DNA of 64,000 nucleotides, taken from positions 1-64,000 of the forward strand of contig CAAGMZ010000020.1 in the NCBI GenBank assembly GCA_900771195.1. Direction: 5' to 3'. Position numbers and translations under genes: made by a program. This document shows positions 1-7,842 of this stretch, piece by piece. A model generated the notes under the pieces. It did not search any database, was not told the origin of the DNA, and saw nothing but the letters and a program-made list of their open reading frames with translations. The stretch comes from Lachnospiraceae bacterium. Lineage in GTDB: Bacteria > Bacillota > Clostridia > Lachnospirales > Lachnospiraceae. Numbering within the stretch: the stretch's first letter is position 1; every line of letters begins with the position of its first letter.

Positions 1-20
1 ACACGACGCTCTTCCGATCT
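1..20. other. Illumina adapter remnant at contig end
   Basis: The first 20 bases, ACACGACGCTCTTCCGATCT, match exactly the 3' end of the standard Illumina TruSeq read-1 adapter/primer. Genomic sequence coding for a recombinase begins at base 21. This is a sequencing or assembly artefact and not biological sequence; it marks the true contig edge. Confidence 0.97.
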
Positions 21-665
21 CATATTATCGAAATACACATCATTAATATCAAGACCGACACATTCGGAAACACGTATACCTGTACCAAGCAGGAGAGTAA
101 GCAGGGCAAGGTCACGTACCTTAAGGTTTTCATGCTTTTCGAGCTGTTTTTTGGTCATTCCCTCGCCGCTTTCAACTGTATCCAGAAATTCAGCAACTTC
201 GTCAGGTTCAAGTCTGACAATAGCCTTAGAATGTAATTTGGGCATATTTACCTGAAGTACAGGGTCACTGTCTATAATTTCTTTCTTATAAAAATAGCCA
301 TACATTGACCTCAACGCCGATAATTTTCTTTTTATTGCACGATCATTATTAGAATATGTTTTCCCATCCTTTTCATAATATTTCATATATTCAAGGTATT
401 CCTCAATATCAAAAGACTTGATTCTGTTAAGAACAGATATTGGGAAATCATGTATTTTGATTTTATGAAGTTCCGAATTATTGTCATGCATATATTCAAA
501 AAATGATTTAAGGTCTATTGCATATGCAATTCTTGTCCTCGGTGCCGTTTCATATTCAATTCCTCTGAAATAATCTATAAGAAATGTCGGAAGTTCCTTC
601 TGCAGTTCACGAAGCTTTTGTGTTGCCCGGATTTTTTCCTGTTCATGATATGTCTGTTCCTTCAT
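21..665 (-). CDS. Tyrosine recombinase (Xer/integrase family), C-terminal part cut off
   Basis: The 215 codons seen encode an N-terminal SAM-like core-binding domain (about residues 10-110) and the beginning of the catalytic domain. The motif TGIRVSE near the contig edge carries the first catalytic arginine of the tyrosine recombinase family. The second arginine and the tyrosine nucleophile lie beyond the window. The ATG at 665 has an AAAGGTGA ribosome site nine bases upstream. The family cuts and rejoins DNA at short dyad sites, as in XerC/XerD chromosome dimer resolution or in integrases. Its place beside lexA/yneA genes, without phage genes, favours a chromosomal Xer-like protein, but this cannot be settled from a fragment. 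A perfect 14-bp inverted repeat lies about 90 bases upstream. Confidence 0.88.
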
Positions 666-757
666 ACAAATGCGTCACCTTTCTTATATCATCTATTGTG
701 AATTACAGGCAGAGAATCAAAATACAGGAGAAGAGAGAAGCATTTCTGCCTATATGC

Positions 758-791
758 ATTATTTCGTTAAACTCAGGTTTAACGAAATAAT
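758..791. repeat. Perfect 14-bp inverted repeat with 6-base centre
   Basis: The arms are ATTATTTCGTTAAA (758-771) and TTTAACGAAATAAT (778-791), separated by CTCAGG. A 10-bp palindrome TGTTTAAACA follows at 796-805. It sits between the helicase stop (844) and the recombinase start (665), both on the minus strand. Neither strand has a T-run after the stem and the arms are AT-rich, so a terminator would be weak. The arm-6-arm geometry resembles binding sites of tyrosine recombinases; that reading is inference. The rest of the 666-843 gap shows nothing else clear. Confidence 0.6.
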
Positions 792-843
792 ATGATGTTT
801 AAACACAGTTTACCACGGATTAACTACATAGTCAAGAATCTCC

Positions 844-1962
844 TTATTTACGGACAATTTTGCCCTGATACATTGCCTTGGGTAATATGTTGATTCCAAA
901 AGCTTTCTGATATGACCTGATAAGATGAAGTTCTTCCTTCGTAATTATTGATGCACAGATTCCATCAGCTCCGGCACGTCCGCACCTGCCGGCCCTATGC
1001 AGATAATCAACCGGCTTTTGTGGCAGTCCTATATTAATTACCGAATTGACATCCTTAAAATCAAGTCCTCTGGCGGCCATATCAGAACATACTATATAAT
1101 CCAGTGATTTATTTCTAAAACCGTCAACTATCTGTCGACGTTTATTTTTATCGCATTCACCGTGAAGGGATGCGACTTTATAATTATGGTACTGAAGCTT
1201 CTGGGTAATCTCATCGGCATCATATACGGAGTTGGCAAAAATTATACAATGTGCTGTATTAAGTGCCTTTATTGCTTTACGGACAGTTTCAATCTTATCA
1301 CGGCGTTCCGCAACAAAATATATGTGCCGGATATTCTCAGGAATCTGAAGCTTTTCGCTTGTGAATTTTTTAACAAATTCTTTGTCTGAAAACTGTGAAG
1401 CCATCTTCCCGGTGGCCGGCGTAATGCTTGCAGACACAAGAATTATCTGTATATCCCGCATAAAACACTTTCTGAGAGCAAGGATTCCATCAATATTGTC
1501 CTTATTAATTAGTCTGTCTGCCTCATCAATGACCAATGTCTTTACCTGATGTGCCGGAAGCTTTCGTTCCTTTATAAGCTCCGTTATGCGCTGGTATGTG
1601 CCGACCACAATATTGGGATGGCTTTTAAGTGTCTGAAGCTGGCGGCTTTTATTGACGCCTCCAAACAGTGCTGCTGCTGTCACGGGAATGCCTGAATTAT
1701 TGGAAATAAGGTTAATCTGGCTGCATATCTGGATACAAAGTTCCTTGGAAGGCACTGCAATAACCGCATATAATGTGTTATTATCCGCATTGGCAGAAAT
1801 AACAGGCAAAAGATAGGCAAAAGTCTTCCCGGTACCTGTCCCGGAACAGGCAATCACATTACAGCCTGTCAAGACCGGCTCGATACATTCCTTCTGTATA
1901 GGTGTCATTTCCGTAATTCCTATCTTTTTAAGACCATTTATCAGCTTACTGTTCAATTCCAT
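844..1962 (-). CDS. DEAD-box ATP-dependent RNA helicase
   Basis: This 372-residue protein is a compact two-domain SF2 helicase that would unwind RNA or remodel ribonucleoprotein with ATP. Visible motifs are the Q-motif region TPIQ (20-23), Walker A SGTGTGKT (40-47), DEAD (146-149), SAS (177-179) and motif VI HRAGRCGRAG near residue 335. The tail is short and basic, without an RNA-binding domain such as that of DbpA, so the target RNA cannot be told. It is similar in size to the core of CshA/DbpA-type proteins. The ATG at 1962 has GGAGGAAT about 12 bases upstream, a rather long spacing. Confidence 0.93.
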   Translation of the reverse strand: MELNSKLINGLKKIGITEMTPIQKECIEPVLTGCNVIACSGTGTGKTFAYLLPVISANADNNTLYAVIAVPSKELCIQICSQINLISNNSGIPVTAAALFGGVNKSRQLQTLKSHPNIVVGTYQRITELIKERKLPAHQVKTLVIDEADRLINKDNIDGILALRKCFMRDIQIILVSASITPATGKMASQFSDKEFVKKFTSEKLQIPENIRHIYFVAERRDKIETVRKAIKALNTAHCIIFANSVYDADEITQKLQYHNYKVASLHGECDKNKRRQIVDGFRNKSLDYIVCSDMAARGLDFKDVNSVINIGLPQKPVDYLHRAGRCGRAGADGICASIITKEELHLIRSYQKAFGINILPKAMYQGKIVRK

Positions 1963-2046
1963 GAATATCAGATTCCTCCGTCAAAATATACACTTAGTTT
2001 AACACATTAATCAGACACGGTCTATACCATAACTCAAAATATACAA

Positions 2047-2078
2047 GCCACCGCAGGCAGTAAAATGCTTACGGCGGC
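2047..2078 (-). terminator. Hairpin downstream of the LysM gene
   Basis: A seven-pair stem (2047-2053 with 2072-2078, one G-T pair) lies after the LysM gene and before the helicase. A short T-rich stretch follows on the minus strand. It is a plausible but weak intrinsic terminator. Confidence 0.45.
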
Positions 2079-2114
2079 CAATAAAGAAAGGGGTGACATA
2101 TTGAATTAAATCAG

Positions 2115-2453
2115 TTAATTGCGGTCATGCTGATAATACACAACAACAAGCTTCTGCCCTTCATAAACATTGTCAGATGTCAGATGGTTAAGTTCGGAAA
2201 GCTGTTCCATATAATCGTAAATGCTGTCTGAAGCGCCATAGTCAATATACTGTTCGGCTATTGACCATAAAGTCTCACCATTTCTGACTGTTACATTAGT
2301 GTAATATGGTGTCATATCTGCTGATGAACTGTTATTGCGGGCATGAACAATAACGCTTCCAAGTATAAACGAAATGAGCATGACTGTTATCAAGGCTCCT
2401 ATTACCACTATCCTACGTGTTCTCCCGTTAATGTTATTAATAATTGCTCTCAT
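2115..2453 (-). CDS. yneA: Small membrane-anchored LysM protein, YneA-like SOS division inhibitor
   Basis: The 112-residue product has a basic N-terminus, one transmembrane segment (about 18-37) and a C-terminal LysM domain (about 52-110) that would bind peptidoglycan outside the cell. It is divergent from lexA across shared LexA-type boxes, which is the arrangement of Bacillus yneA, whose product delays division after DNA damage. The start at 2453 is chosen because AGGAGG lies eight bases upstream; a longer reading frame to 2534 has no ribosome site. Function is inferred from architecture and position, since LysM proteins of other roles look alike. Confidence 0.72.
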   Translation of the reverse strand: MRAIINNINGRTRRIVVIGALITVMLISFILGSVIVHARNNSSSADMTPYYTNVTVRNGETLWSIAEQYIDYGASDSIYDYMEQLSELNHLTSDNVYEGQKLVVVYYQHDRN

Positions 2454-2484
2454 AATATTAATCCTCCTCTTATCTCCTCGGATG

Positions 2485-2512
2485 ATTATAGTGTAAATCA
2501 ACTTGAGTCCAA
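2485..2512 (-). promoter_or_regulatory. Probable promoter of the yneA-like gene
   Basis: A perfect TATAAT (-10, 2485-2490) lies 16 bases from TTGGAC (-35, 2507-2512), reading toward the yneA-like gene. A LexA-type box lies about 30 bases further upstream. Confidence 0.55.
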
Positions 2513-2540
2513 TAATCCGTACTTTACCAAACATCTGTTG

Positions 2541-2554
2541 CGAATATCTGTTCG
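2541..2554. promoter_or_regulatory. LexA (SOS) box 1
   Basis: CGAATATCTGTTCG fits the Gram-positive LexA operator pattern CGAACN4GTTCG with one mismatch. It is the box nearest the yneA-like gene. Confidence 0.8.
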
Positions 2555-2578
2555 ATTTGATAATGTTATGTTATCACT

Positions 2579-2592
2579 CGAACAATTGTTTG
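2579..2592. promoter_or_regulatory. LexA (SOS) box 2
   Basis: CGAACAATTGTTTG fits the Gram-positive LexA operator with both GAAC and GTT half-sites intact. It lies midway between the divergent promoters. Confidence 0.85.
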
Positions 2593-2605
2593 TCAATATG
2601 AAAAT

Positions 2606-2619
2606 CGAACATTTTTTCG
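2606..2619. promoter_or_regulatory. LexA (SOS) box 3, degenerate
   Basis: CGAACATTTTTTCG keeps one perfect half-site and differs from the pattern at one position of the other half. It directly precedes box 4, so the two could be bound side by side upstream of the lexA promoter. Confidence 0.6.
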
Positions 2620-2632
2620 GAACTTTTGTTTG
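2619..2632. promoter_or_regulatory. LexA (SOS) box 4 on the lexA -35
   Basis: GGAACTTTTGTTTG keeps GAAC-N4-GTTTG and overlaps the -35 hexamer of lexA, as expected for autorepression. Confidence 0.6.
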
Positions 2633-2658
2633 CTTTTTGACTGCATATGTGTTATACT
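2630..2658 (+). promoter_or_regulatory. lexA promoter
   Basis: TTGCTT (2630-2635) and TATACT (2653-2658) are 17 bases apart with a TG before the -10. The transcript would start about 30 bases ahead of the lexA ATG. Confidence 0.7.
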
Positions 2659-2692
2659 CAGTAAAAAGAAAGTAATCAGGAGGTAATATTAT

Positions 2693-3313
2693 ATGCCTAC
2701 AGGACGCATAACGCCCAAGCAGCAGGAAATACTTGATTTTATGAAATCCCAGATTTTATCAAAGGGCTATCCCCCATCGGTACGTGAGATATGCGATGCT
2801 GTAAGGCTTAAGTCCACATCCAGTGTCCATGCCCACCTTGAGACTTTGGAGAAAAACGGTTACATAAGAAGGGATCCAAGCAAGCCAAGAGCAATCGAGA
2901 TTGTTGATGATGATTTCGGACTGACCAGACGTGAATTTGCTAATGTTCCCATTGTCGGTACTGTCGCTGCAGGACAGCCTCTGCTTGCCGTTGAGAATAT
3001 TATAGATTATGTTCCCATTCCGACAAGTATGCTTCCCAACAATGAAGTGTTCATGCTGAGGGTGCATGGGGAAAGCATGATTAACGTCGGTATTTACGAT
3101 GGTGATGATATAATTGTAGAGCGCCAGAACACAGCATCCAATGGCGAGATTGTTGTTGCACTTGTGGATGACTCGGCTACAGTTAAGACTTTCTATAAAG
3201 AGAATGGACATATCAGGCTTCAGCCGGAGAATGATAATATGGATGCGATAATCGTAAATGACTGTATGATACTTGGCAGATATATCGGACTTTTAAGACT
3301 TAACAGAAGATAA
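2693..3313 (+). CDS. lexA: LexA, SOS response repressor
   Basis: LexA represses DNA damage genes and cleaves itself when RecA filaments form. The 206-residue protein has the N-terminal winged-helix domain (1-70) and an S24 peptidase-like C-terminal domain. The cleavage site Ala93-Gly94, the nucleophile Ser128 (GESM) and the general base Lys165 are all present. Length is usual for the family. The ATG at 2693 follows AGGAGG. Four operator-like sites in the upstream gap show autoregulation and control of the divergent yneA-like gene. The gene is followed by a strong terminator at 3346-3383. Confidence 0.97.
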   Translation: MPTGRITPKQQEILDFMKSQILSKGYPPSVREICDAVRLKSTSSVHAHLETLEKNGYIRRDPSKPRAIEIVDDDFGLTRREFANVPIVGTVAAGQPLLAVENIIDYVPIPTSMLPNNEVFMLRVHGESMINVGIYDGDDIIVERQNTASNGEIVVALVDDSATVKTFYKENGHIRLQPENDNMDAIIVNDCMILGRYIGLLRLNRR

Positions 3314-3345
3314 ATTAATATGTTATGAAAGCCCTGAGGAATCAG

Positions 3346-3383
3346 AAGGGAACCCTTGCCGGAGTTGCAAAGGTTCCCTTTTT
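3346..3383 (+). terminator. lexA terminator
   Basis: AAGGGAACC (3346-3354) pairs with GGTTCCCTT (3372-3380) and a T-run follows on the plus strand. It abuts the stop codon of the convergent folB/folK gene, so it may also slow transcripts from the other side. Confidence 0.85.
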
Positions 3384-4206
3384 ACAATTCATTTGTCAAA
3401 GCTGATAATAATGAATTCACTGTTTTCTTTAATACCGGGTGATAAGCGTACGGCGCTATCTCGCACAGTGGTTTTAGCACGAAAATCCTGTTCTGCATGT
3501 CAACATGCGGAACAGTCAGGCCTTCCGTGTTGATAATCATATCTCCGTAAAGGATAATGTCAAGATCGAGTGTTCTTGGTCCCCAATGGATTTCTCTTGT
3601 CCGTCCGGCAGCATTCTCAATCGAATGGAGAAAATCAAGAAGTGCTTCCGGGCTTAAATAAGTCTCCATTTCAATGCAGCCATTGTGAAAATCCGGCTGG
3701 TCGGTAATGTTGCCATATGGCTTTGTTATTATTGTGGATGACTTTTTCGTCAGCCGGATTGCAGGATTATCTGATATTTTATCAAGGGCATCAGCTATAA
3801 TTGCCCTGCTGTCCCCAAGATTGGAACCATAAGCTATATAAGCCGTGGTCCAGAATCTTTCGATTGTCACTGATATGTCATCAAAAGGAAGTCCCACAGG
3901 CGCCTCCGGCTTGTGTATACGGAGTTTAAGTCCGCGGATAAGCGGATTGTAAGATAAAATATAAGCTGCAAGGTTGTTGGCAACCGCCTCTATCAGATCA
4001 AATCGGTTTTTCTGCATATATTCGGTTACGTCATGACACAGCGCGGCATAATTTACAGACAGATTAAGATTATCTGAATTTCCGGCCCTGTATGTATCAA
4101 GATAAATCCTGGCTGATACATAAAAATTCTGTCCGGTCTTCTTTTCATCTTCATATACTCCGTGATTACAAAACACCTTAAGTCTGTCTATCGTTATATA
4201 ATCCAT
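3382..4206 (-). CDS. folK: FolB-FolK fusion: dihydroneopterin aldolase / HPPK
   Basis: This bifunctional folate enzyme splits dihydroneopterin to 6-hydroxymethyl-dihydropterin and pyrophosphorylates it. Residues 1-118 form the FolB domain (GVYEDEKKTGQ and the HKPEAP loop). Residues 122-274 form the FolK domain, with SNLGD near 128-132 and the signature RTLDLDI at 211-217. At 274 residues it equals the sum of the two single enzymes. It is the last gene of the folate group, eight bases after folP. The ATG at 4206 is the only sensible start. Such fusions are known in Firmicutes. Confidence 0.95.
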   Translation of the reverse strand: MDYITIDRLKVFCNHGVYEDEKKTGQNFYVSARIYLDTYRAGNSDNLNLSVNYAALCHDVTEYMQKNRFDLIEAVANNLAAYILSYNPLIRGLKLRIHKPEAPVGLPFDDISVTIERFWTTAYIAYGSNLGDSRAIIADALDKISDNPAIRLTKKSSTIITKPYGNITDQPDFHNGCIEMETYLSPEALLDFLHSIENAAGRTREIHWGPRTLDLDIILYGDMIINTEGLTVPHVDMQNRIFVLKPLCEIAPYAYHPVLKKTVNSLLSALTNEL

Positions 4207-4214
4207 AATTGCTC

Positions 4215-5024
4215 CTAACAGTTGATTATTGCTTCTGTCATTCGGACTGCCCTGAAATTCTCCCTGACATCATGCACACGGACAAACATGCATCGATTGA
4301 TTGCAGCAATGACCGAAGTCGCTACAGTGCCCTCAACACGCTGGTCCTTGGGAAGGTCAAGGGTAAGACCTATAACTGATTTTCTGGAGGTACCAAGAAG
4401 CACCGGAAAACCAAGCTTTGAAAGTTCATCCAGATGCTTAATGGCAAGAAGATTCTGATTGTAATCCTTTCCAAAGCCCACACCCGGGTCAAGTATAATT
4501 CTGTCATCAGAAATACCCGCCAGACGGGCAAGCTTCAATGTATCACGCATATCATCAAGCATATCAGGTATAAAGTCCTCATAAGGGTTATCAATATTAT
4601 TTCTGTTATGCATAAGACAGCACGGAACCCCTGCCTCTGCAATTATGCCTGCCATCCTGTCATCATATTTCAGTCCCCAGATATCATTTACAAGGTCTGC
4701 ACCGCTTGAAATTGCAGCCTTTGCCACCTTGCTCTTGTAAGTGTCGACGGAGACAGGAATTCCGGTTTCGCGATGTACAAGCTCAATAACCGGACACACA
4801 CGCTCAATTTCTTCTTCATCACTTATCATGGTGTAACCGGGACGGGTTGACTCTCCGCCGATATCTATTATCTCTGCCCCGTCATTTATCATGTCAACGG
4901 CATGCCTTAAAGCGGCTTCTCTGTTATTGAACATGCCTCCGTCCGAAAAAGAATCAGGCGTGACATTGAGAATGCCCATAATATGTGTATGATTTTTGTC
5001 AAATTCCTTACTGCCTATCTTCAT
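4215..5024 (-). CDS. folP: Dihydropteroate synthase
   Basis: FolP joins hydroxymethyl-dihydropterin pyrophosphate with p-aminobenzoate to make dihydropteroate; it is the sulfonamide target. The 269-residue TIM barrel has the pterin-binding signature GILNVTPDSFSDGG (17-30) and DIGGESTRPG (54-63). The gene overlaps folE by four bases, consistent with coupled translation, and leads directly into folB/folK. It is a regular chromosomal copy and not a mobile sul gene. Confidence 0.97.
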   Translation of the reverse strand: MKIGSKEFDKNHTHIMGILNVTPDSFSDGGMFNNREAALRHAVDMINDGAEIIDIGGESTRPGYTMISDEEEIERVCPVIELVHRETGIPVSVDTYKSKVAKAAISSGADLVNDIWGLKYDDRMAGIIAEAGVPCCLMHNRNNIDNPYEDFIPDMLDDMRDTLKLARLAGISDDRIILDPGVGFGKDYNQNLLAIKHLDELSKLGFPVLLGTSRKSVIGLTLDLPKDQRVEGTVATSVIAAINRCMFVRVHDVRENFRAVRMTEAIINC

Positions 5025-5584
5025 GCTTTTACACCTGAAAGTGATATGAATGTATTTCTGAGTTCTGAATCTTCTTTAAATATACCCTGTGTTGACATGG
5101 TAACTGTCTTGCTGCCGGGCTTTTTTATTCCACGCATTGTCATGCACATATGCTCTGCCTCAATTATTACCATTGCTCCCTTTGCATCCAGTTCCTTATA
5201 TATAGCTTCAGCAATCTGTACTGTGAGACGTTCCTGAAGCTGCGGCCTTCTGGCATATACCTCAACAGTTCTGGCAAGCTTGCTGAGTCCTGCCACCCTG
5301 CCATTGGGAATATAGGCGATATGAGCCTTTCCGTAAAAAGGAAGAAAGTGATGTTCACACATCGAATAAAATGTTATGTCTTTTTCAACTATCATATCGG
5401 TATTAACCGCTGTGAATGTCTTGGAAAGATGCTTGTCCGGCGTTTCGGAAAGACCCGCAAAAATTTCTTCGTACATTCTTGCTATTCTGTCAGGAGTCTC
5501 CAAAAGGCCTTCTCTTCCGGCATCCTCACCTATTCCTTCGATAATAAGCTTAACGCCTTCTTTTATTTTGTCCTTATCTATCAT
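5021..5584 (-). CDS. folE: GTP cyclohydrolase I
   Basis: FolE converts GTP to dihydroneopterin triphosphate, the first step of folate synthesis. The 187-residue protein shows the zinc ligands in MCEHHF and in AEHMCMTMRG, with the usual family length. The ATG at 5584 is preferred because AAGGTGG lies five bases ahead; a GTG three codons upstream overlaps that ribosome site. The beginning overlaps the end of folC by 11 bases. Confidence 0.95.
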   Translation of the reverse strand: MIDKDKIKEGVKLIIEGIGEDAGREGLLETPDRIARMYEEIFAGLSETPDKHLSKTFTAVNTDMIVEKDITFYSMCEHHFLPFYGKAHIAYIPNGRVAGLSKLARTVEVYARRPQLQERLTVQIAEAIYKELDAKGAMVIIEAEHMCMTMRGIKKPGSKTVTMSTQGIFKEDSELRNTFISLSGVKA

Positions 5585-6881
5585 GCTGTCCACCTTTCAG
5601 TTCTGCATACCGGTCAGTAATTTCTTTCAGATGAGATAACGAGCCGCATGCGATTATTACATCTTCCGGATTTGAAACATCAAGTGCCGCCGCAACGGCA
5701 GCGCCTATTGCATCAAAATTATAAACAGATATATCATAATATTTTTTTATGTATTCTGCAAGCTTTTTGGAGGAAAGTGCTCTCGGATTTTGGGGTGTTT
5801 CTATTGTAATCACCCGCTTCGCATATTTCATCAGCCTTTTCAGTATCTTATCATATTCCTTATCGGCAAAAACTCCGATTATAAATGTAACCGTTCTGCC
5901 CGGAAAATAGGTGTCAATGCACTCTGACAGTGCCTTTGCGCCATCGTCATTATGTGCACCGTCTATGACAAAATAAGGTTTGGTTCCGATGAGCTGGAAT
6001 CTCCCGTTCCATCCGGCATTCATAAGCCCGTTACGCATATTTTCTTCCGTAAGCCGGTATCTTTTCCCAAGAAGCTCCCATGCCTCAACCGCAAGGGCAG
6101 CATTTTGTGCCTGATATGTGCCCGCAAGCTTTATCCTGAGCTTTTTATAACCTTTATAATCAAATAAAACACCCTCATCCACAGATGCCTTCAGTATCCA
6201 GATATCTTTGGGATTAACCGCTGAAAAACCTTCCATTCCGTGAGTTATTCCATACTGTTCGATTACCGGTCTTGTGACCGGGTCATCAATGCACACTGCA
6301 TCAGCCCCGGGCTTGATTATTCCGGCTTTATGTCCGGCTATTTTTTCGACGGTATCTCCCAGAAATGACATATGATCAGGTGATATTGAAGTAATCACGG
6401 CACAGTCAACGGAAGAAATCACATTGGTTGCATCCAGAAGTCCTCCCATTCCGCATTCAATAACGGCAATATCACATTTATTCCAATCAAAAAAAACAAA
6501 TGCTGCGGCAGTTTCAATTTCAAATCTGGTAGGATGAATCCCGGTTTCTGCATACATTTTGTCACACACCGGGCGAAGCATGCTTATGATTTTTGCAAAC
6601 TCCCCGGAAGATATATACCGTCCGCCAAGCTCTATTATTTCAAGCGGAGACCATACAGCCGGGGACACATATCTTCCGACCCGATAGCCGGCATCCATAA
6701 GAATGCTGCTAATAAAAGAACCCACGGAGCCTTTGCCGTTGGTGCCGGAAATGTGCACAAAACGTGTATGGTCCTGCGGGTTGCCAAGCCTCTCAAGCAG
6801 CTTTGTAATCGCCGAAAGCCCCGGCACGCTGCCTAATTTATCAAGTGTTGTCAGATAATCACAAGCTTCTTCGTAATTCAT
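5574..6881 (-). CDS. folC: Folylpolyglutamate / dihydrofolate synthase
   Basis: FolC adds glutamate to dihydropteroate and extends the polyglutamate tail of folates. The 435-residue Mur-ligase-type protein has the ATP loop GTNGKGS (46-52) and a C-terminal ligase domain with the DGAHN motif. It follows rsfS with a four-base overlap and leads into folE, thus linking the obgE group to folate synthesis in one transcript. Confidence 0.95.
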   Translation of the reverse strand: MNYEEACDYLTTLDKLGSVPGLSAITKLLERLGNPQDHTRFVHISGTNGKGSVGSFISSILMDAGYRVGRYVSPAVWSPLEIIELGGRYISSGEFAKIISMLRPVCDKMYAETGIHPTRFEIETAAAFVFFDWNKCDIAVIECGMGGLLDATNVISSVDCAVITSISPDHMSFLGDTVEKIAGHKAGIIKPGADAVCIDDPVTRPVIEQYGITHGMEGFSAVNPKDIWILKASVDEGVLFDYKGYKKLRIKLAGTYQAQNAALAVEAWELLGKRYRLTEENMRNGLMNAGWNGRFQLIGTKPYFVIDGAHNDDGAKALSECIDTYFPGRTVTFIIGVFADKEYDKILKRLMKYAKRVITIETPQNPRALSSKKLAEYIKKYYDISVYNFDAIGAAVAAALDVSNPEDVIIACGSLSHLKEITDRYAELKGGQHDR

Positions 6882-7228
6882 TGTAAATCCTCTATCGTTA
6901 TCTGCCGCCCGTCACTCCATATCCTTTCAAGGTCATAAAACAGCCTGTCATCCTTGGAAAAAACATGAACAATGATGCTGCCAAAATCCATCAGTATCCA
7001 GCCGGCGCTGTTGTAGCCCTCTGTTCTGAGCACATCCACCCCGATTTCGTGAAGCTTTTCGGCAACACTGTCCGATATGGCCTTTACCTGATTGACATTT
7101 GTTCCGTTGGTCACAATAAAGTAATCTGCTATGACTGAAATTTCCGAAATATCTATTATTTTGGTATTCTCGCCCTTTTTGTCGGCGATGGCATCATATG
7201 CTGCCCTGAGAATTTTCTTTGAATCCAT
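6878..7228 (-). CDS. rsfS: Ribosomal silencing factor RsfS
   Basis: RsfS binds ribosomal protein L14 and blocks subunit joining when nutrients are scarce. The 116-residue protein has the family fold, with DYFIVTNGTNVNQVKAI near 36-52 and the GWILMDFG segment near 76-83. It follows yqeK after five bases, an order (nadD-yqeK-rsfS) conserved in Firmicutes. Confidence 0.95.
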   Translation of the reverse strand: MDSKKILRAAYDAIADKKGENTKIIDISEISVIADYFIVTNGTNVNQVKAISDSVAEKLHEIGVDVLRTEGYNSAGWILMDFGSIIVHVFSKDDRLFYDLERIWSDGRQITIEDLQ

Positions 7229-7233
7229 AGACC

Positions 7234-7827
7234 TTACCTTCCACTTAAGCTTTTATAAAAATCCCTTGTCTTTACCGTCATGGCATCTATGCAGCGCTTA
7301 CGTCCCGACAGATAGTTGAGCGTGTCATCCGATATTGCATATACGCAGCTGTCGATGTCGGTAAAAGCTAATTTTCTGATGTCATCCAGTCTCGGCTGCT
7401 TTGTGCGGCCGGGTTCAATATAATCTGCAGTAAAAATTATTTTTTCAAGCAGGGACATACCCGGACGTCCGGTAGTATGCCAGGTTATTGCATTCAGGAT
7501 ATCGGAATCATCAATGCCATATCTGGAATGTGCATAATATGCACCAAGCTTGCCGTGAAGCAAAAATGGATTTTTCCGCTCTGCTTCCGTCACCTCAAGC
7601 CGATGCTTTATTGATTTTTCAAGAAGCTTTTCCGGTGGCATACATTTGGCATTGTCATGCAGGAGTCCTGCAACCATTGCCTTTTCCATGAATTCTGCAC
7701 CCTTGTTTGCACCAAGGACCATTGCCATTGATGCGGCAGTATATTCTACGCCTATTGTGTGACGCAATCTGTCAGCATCTATTTTTTTGCTGACCTTTTC
7801 AGTAATATTGTCCAGATCGTAAATCAT
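7234..7827 (-). CDS. yqeK: YqeK family HD phosphohydrolase (diadenosine tetraphosphatase)
   Basis: YqeK proteins hydrolyse Ap4A symmetrically to ADP. The 197-residue product shows the HD-domain metal ligands, with an early histidine in RHTIGVEY and the pair LLHDNAK. The start at 7827 has AGGTG five bases upstream; a TTG four codons earlier overlaps that site. It lies 15 bases after nadD. Confidence 0.92.
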   Translation of the reverse strand: MIYDLDNITEKVSKKIDADRLRHTIGVEYTAASMAMVLGANKGAEFMEKAMVAGLLHDNAKCMPPEKLLEKSIKHRLEVTEAERKNPFLLHGKLGAYYAHSRYGIDDSDILNAITWHTTGRPGMSLLEKIIFTADYIEPGRTKQPRLDDIRKLAFTDIDSCVYAISDDTLNYLSGRKRCIDAMTVKTRDFYKSLSGR

Positions 7828-7842
7828 ATCACACCTCAAAAA

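Noticed and set aside
21..665. Prophage or integrative element boundary
   Set aside because: Only a recombinase fragment is seen and the next genes are core SOS and helicase genes. No phage or conjugation genes occur in the window.
2759..3211. A 150-codon open frame opposite lexA
   Set aside because: It lies wholly within lexA on the other strand and has no coding character.
4215..5024. Acquired sulfonamide resistance gene
   Set aside because: The gene lies in a complete folate operon and has the ordinary chromosomal FolP features.
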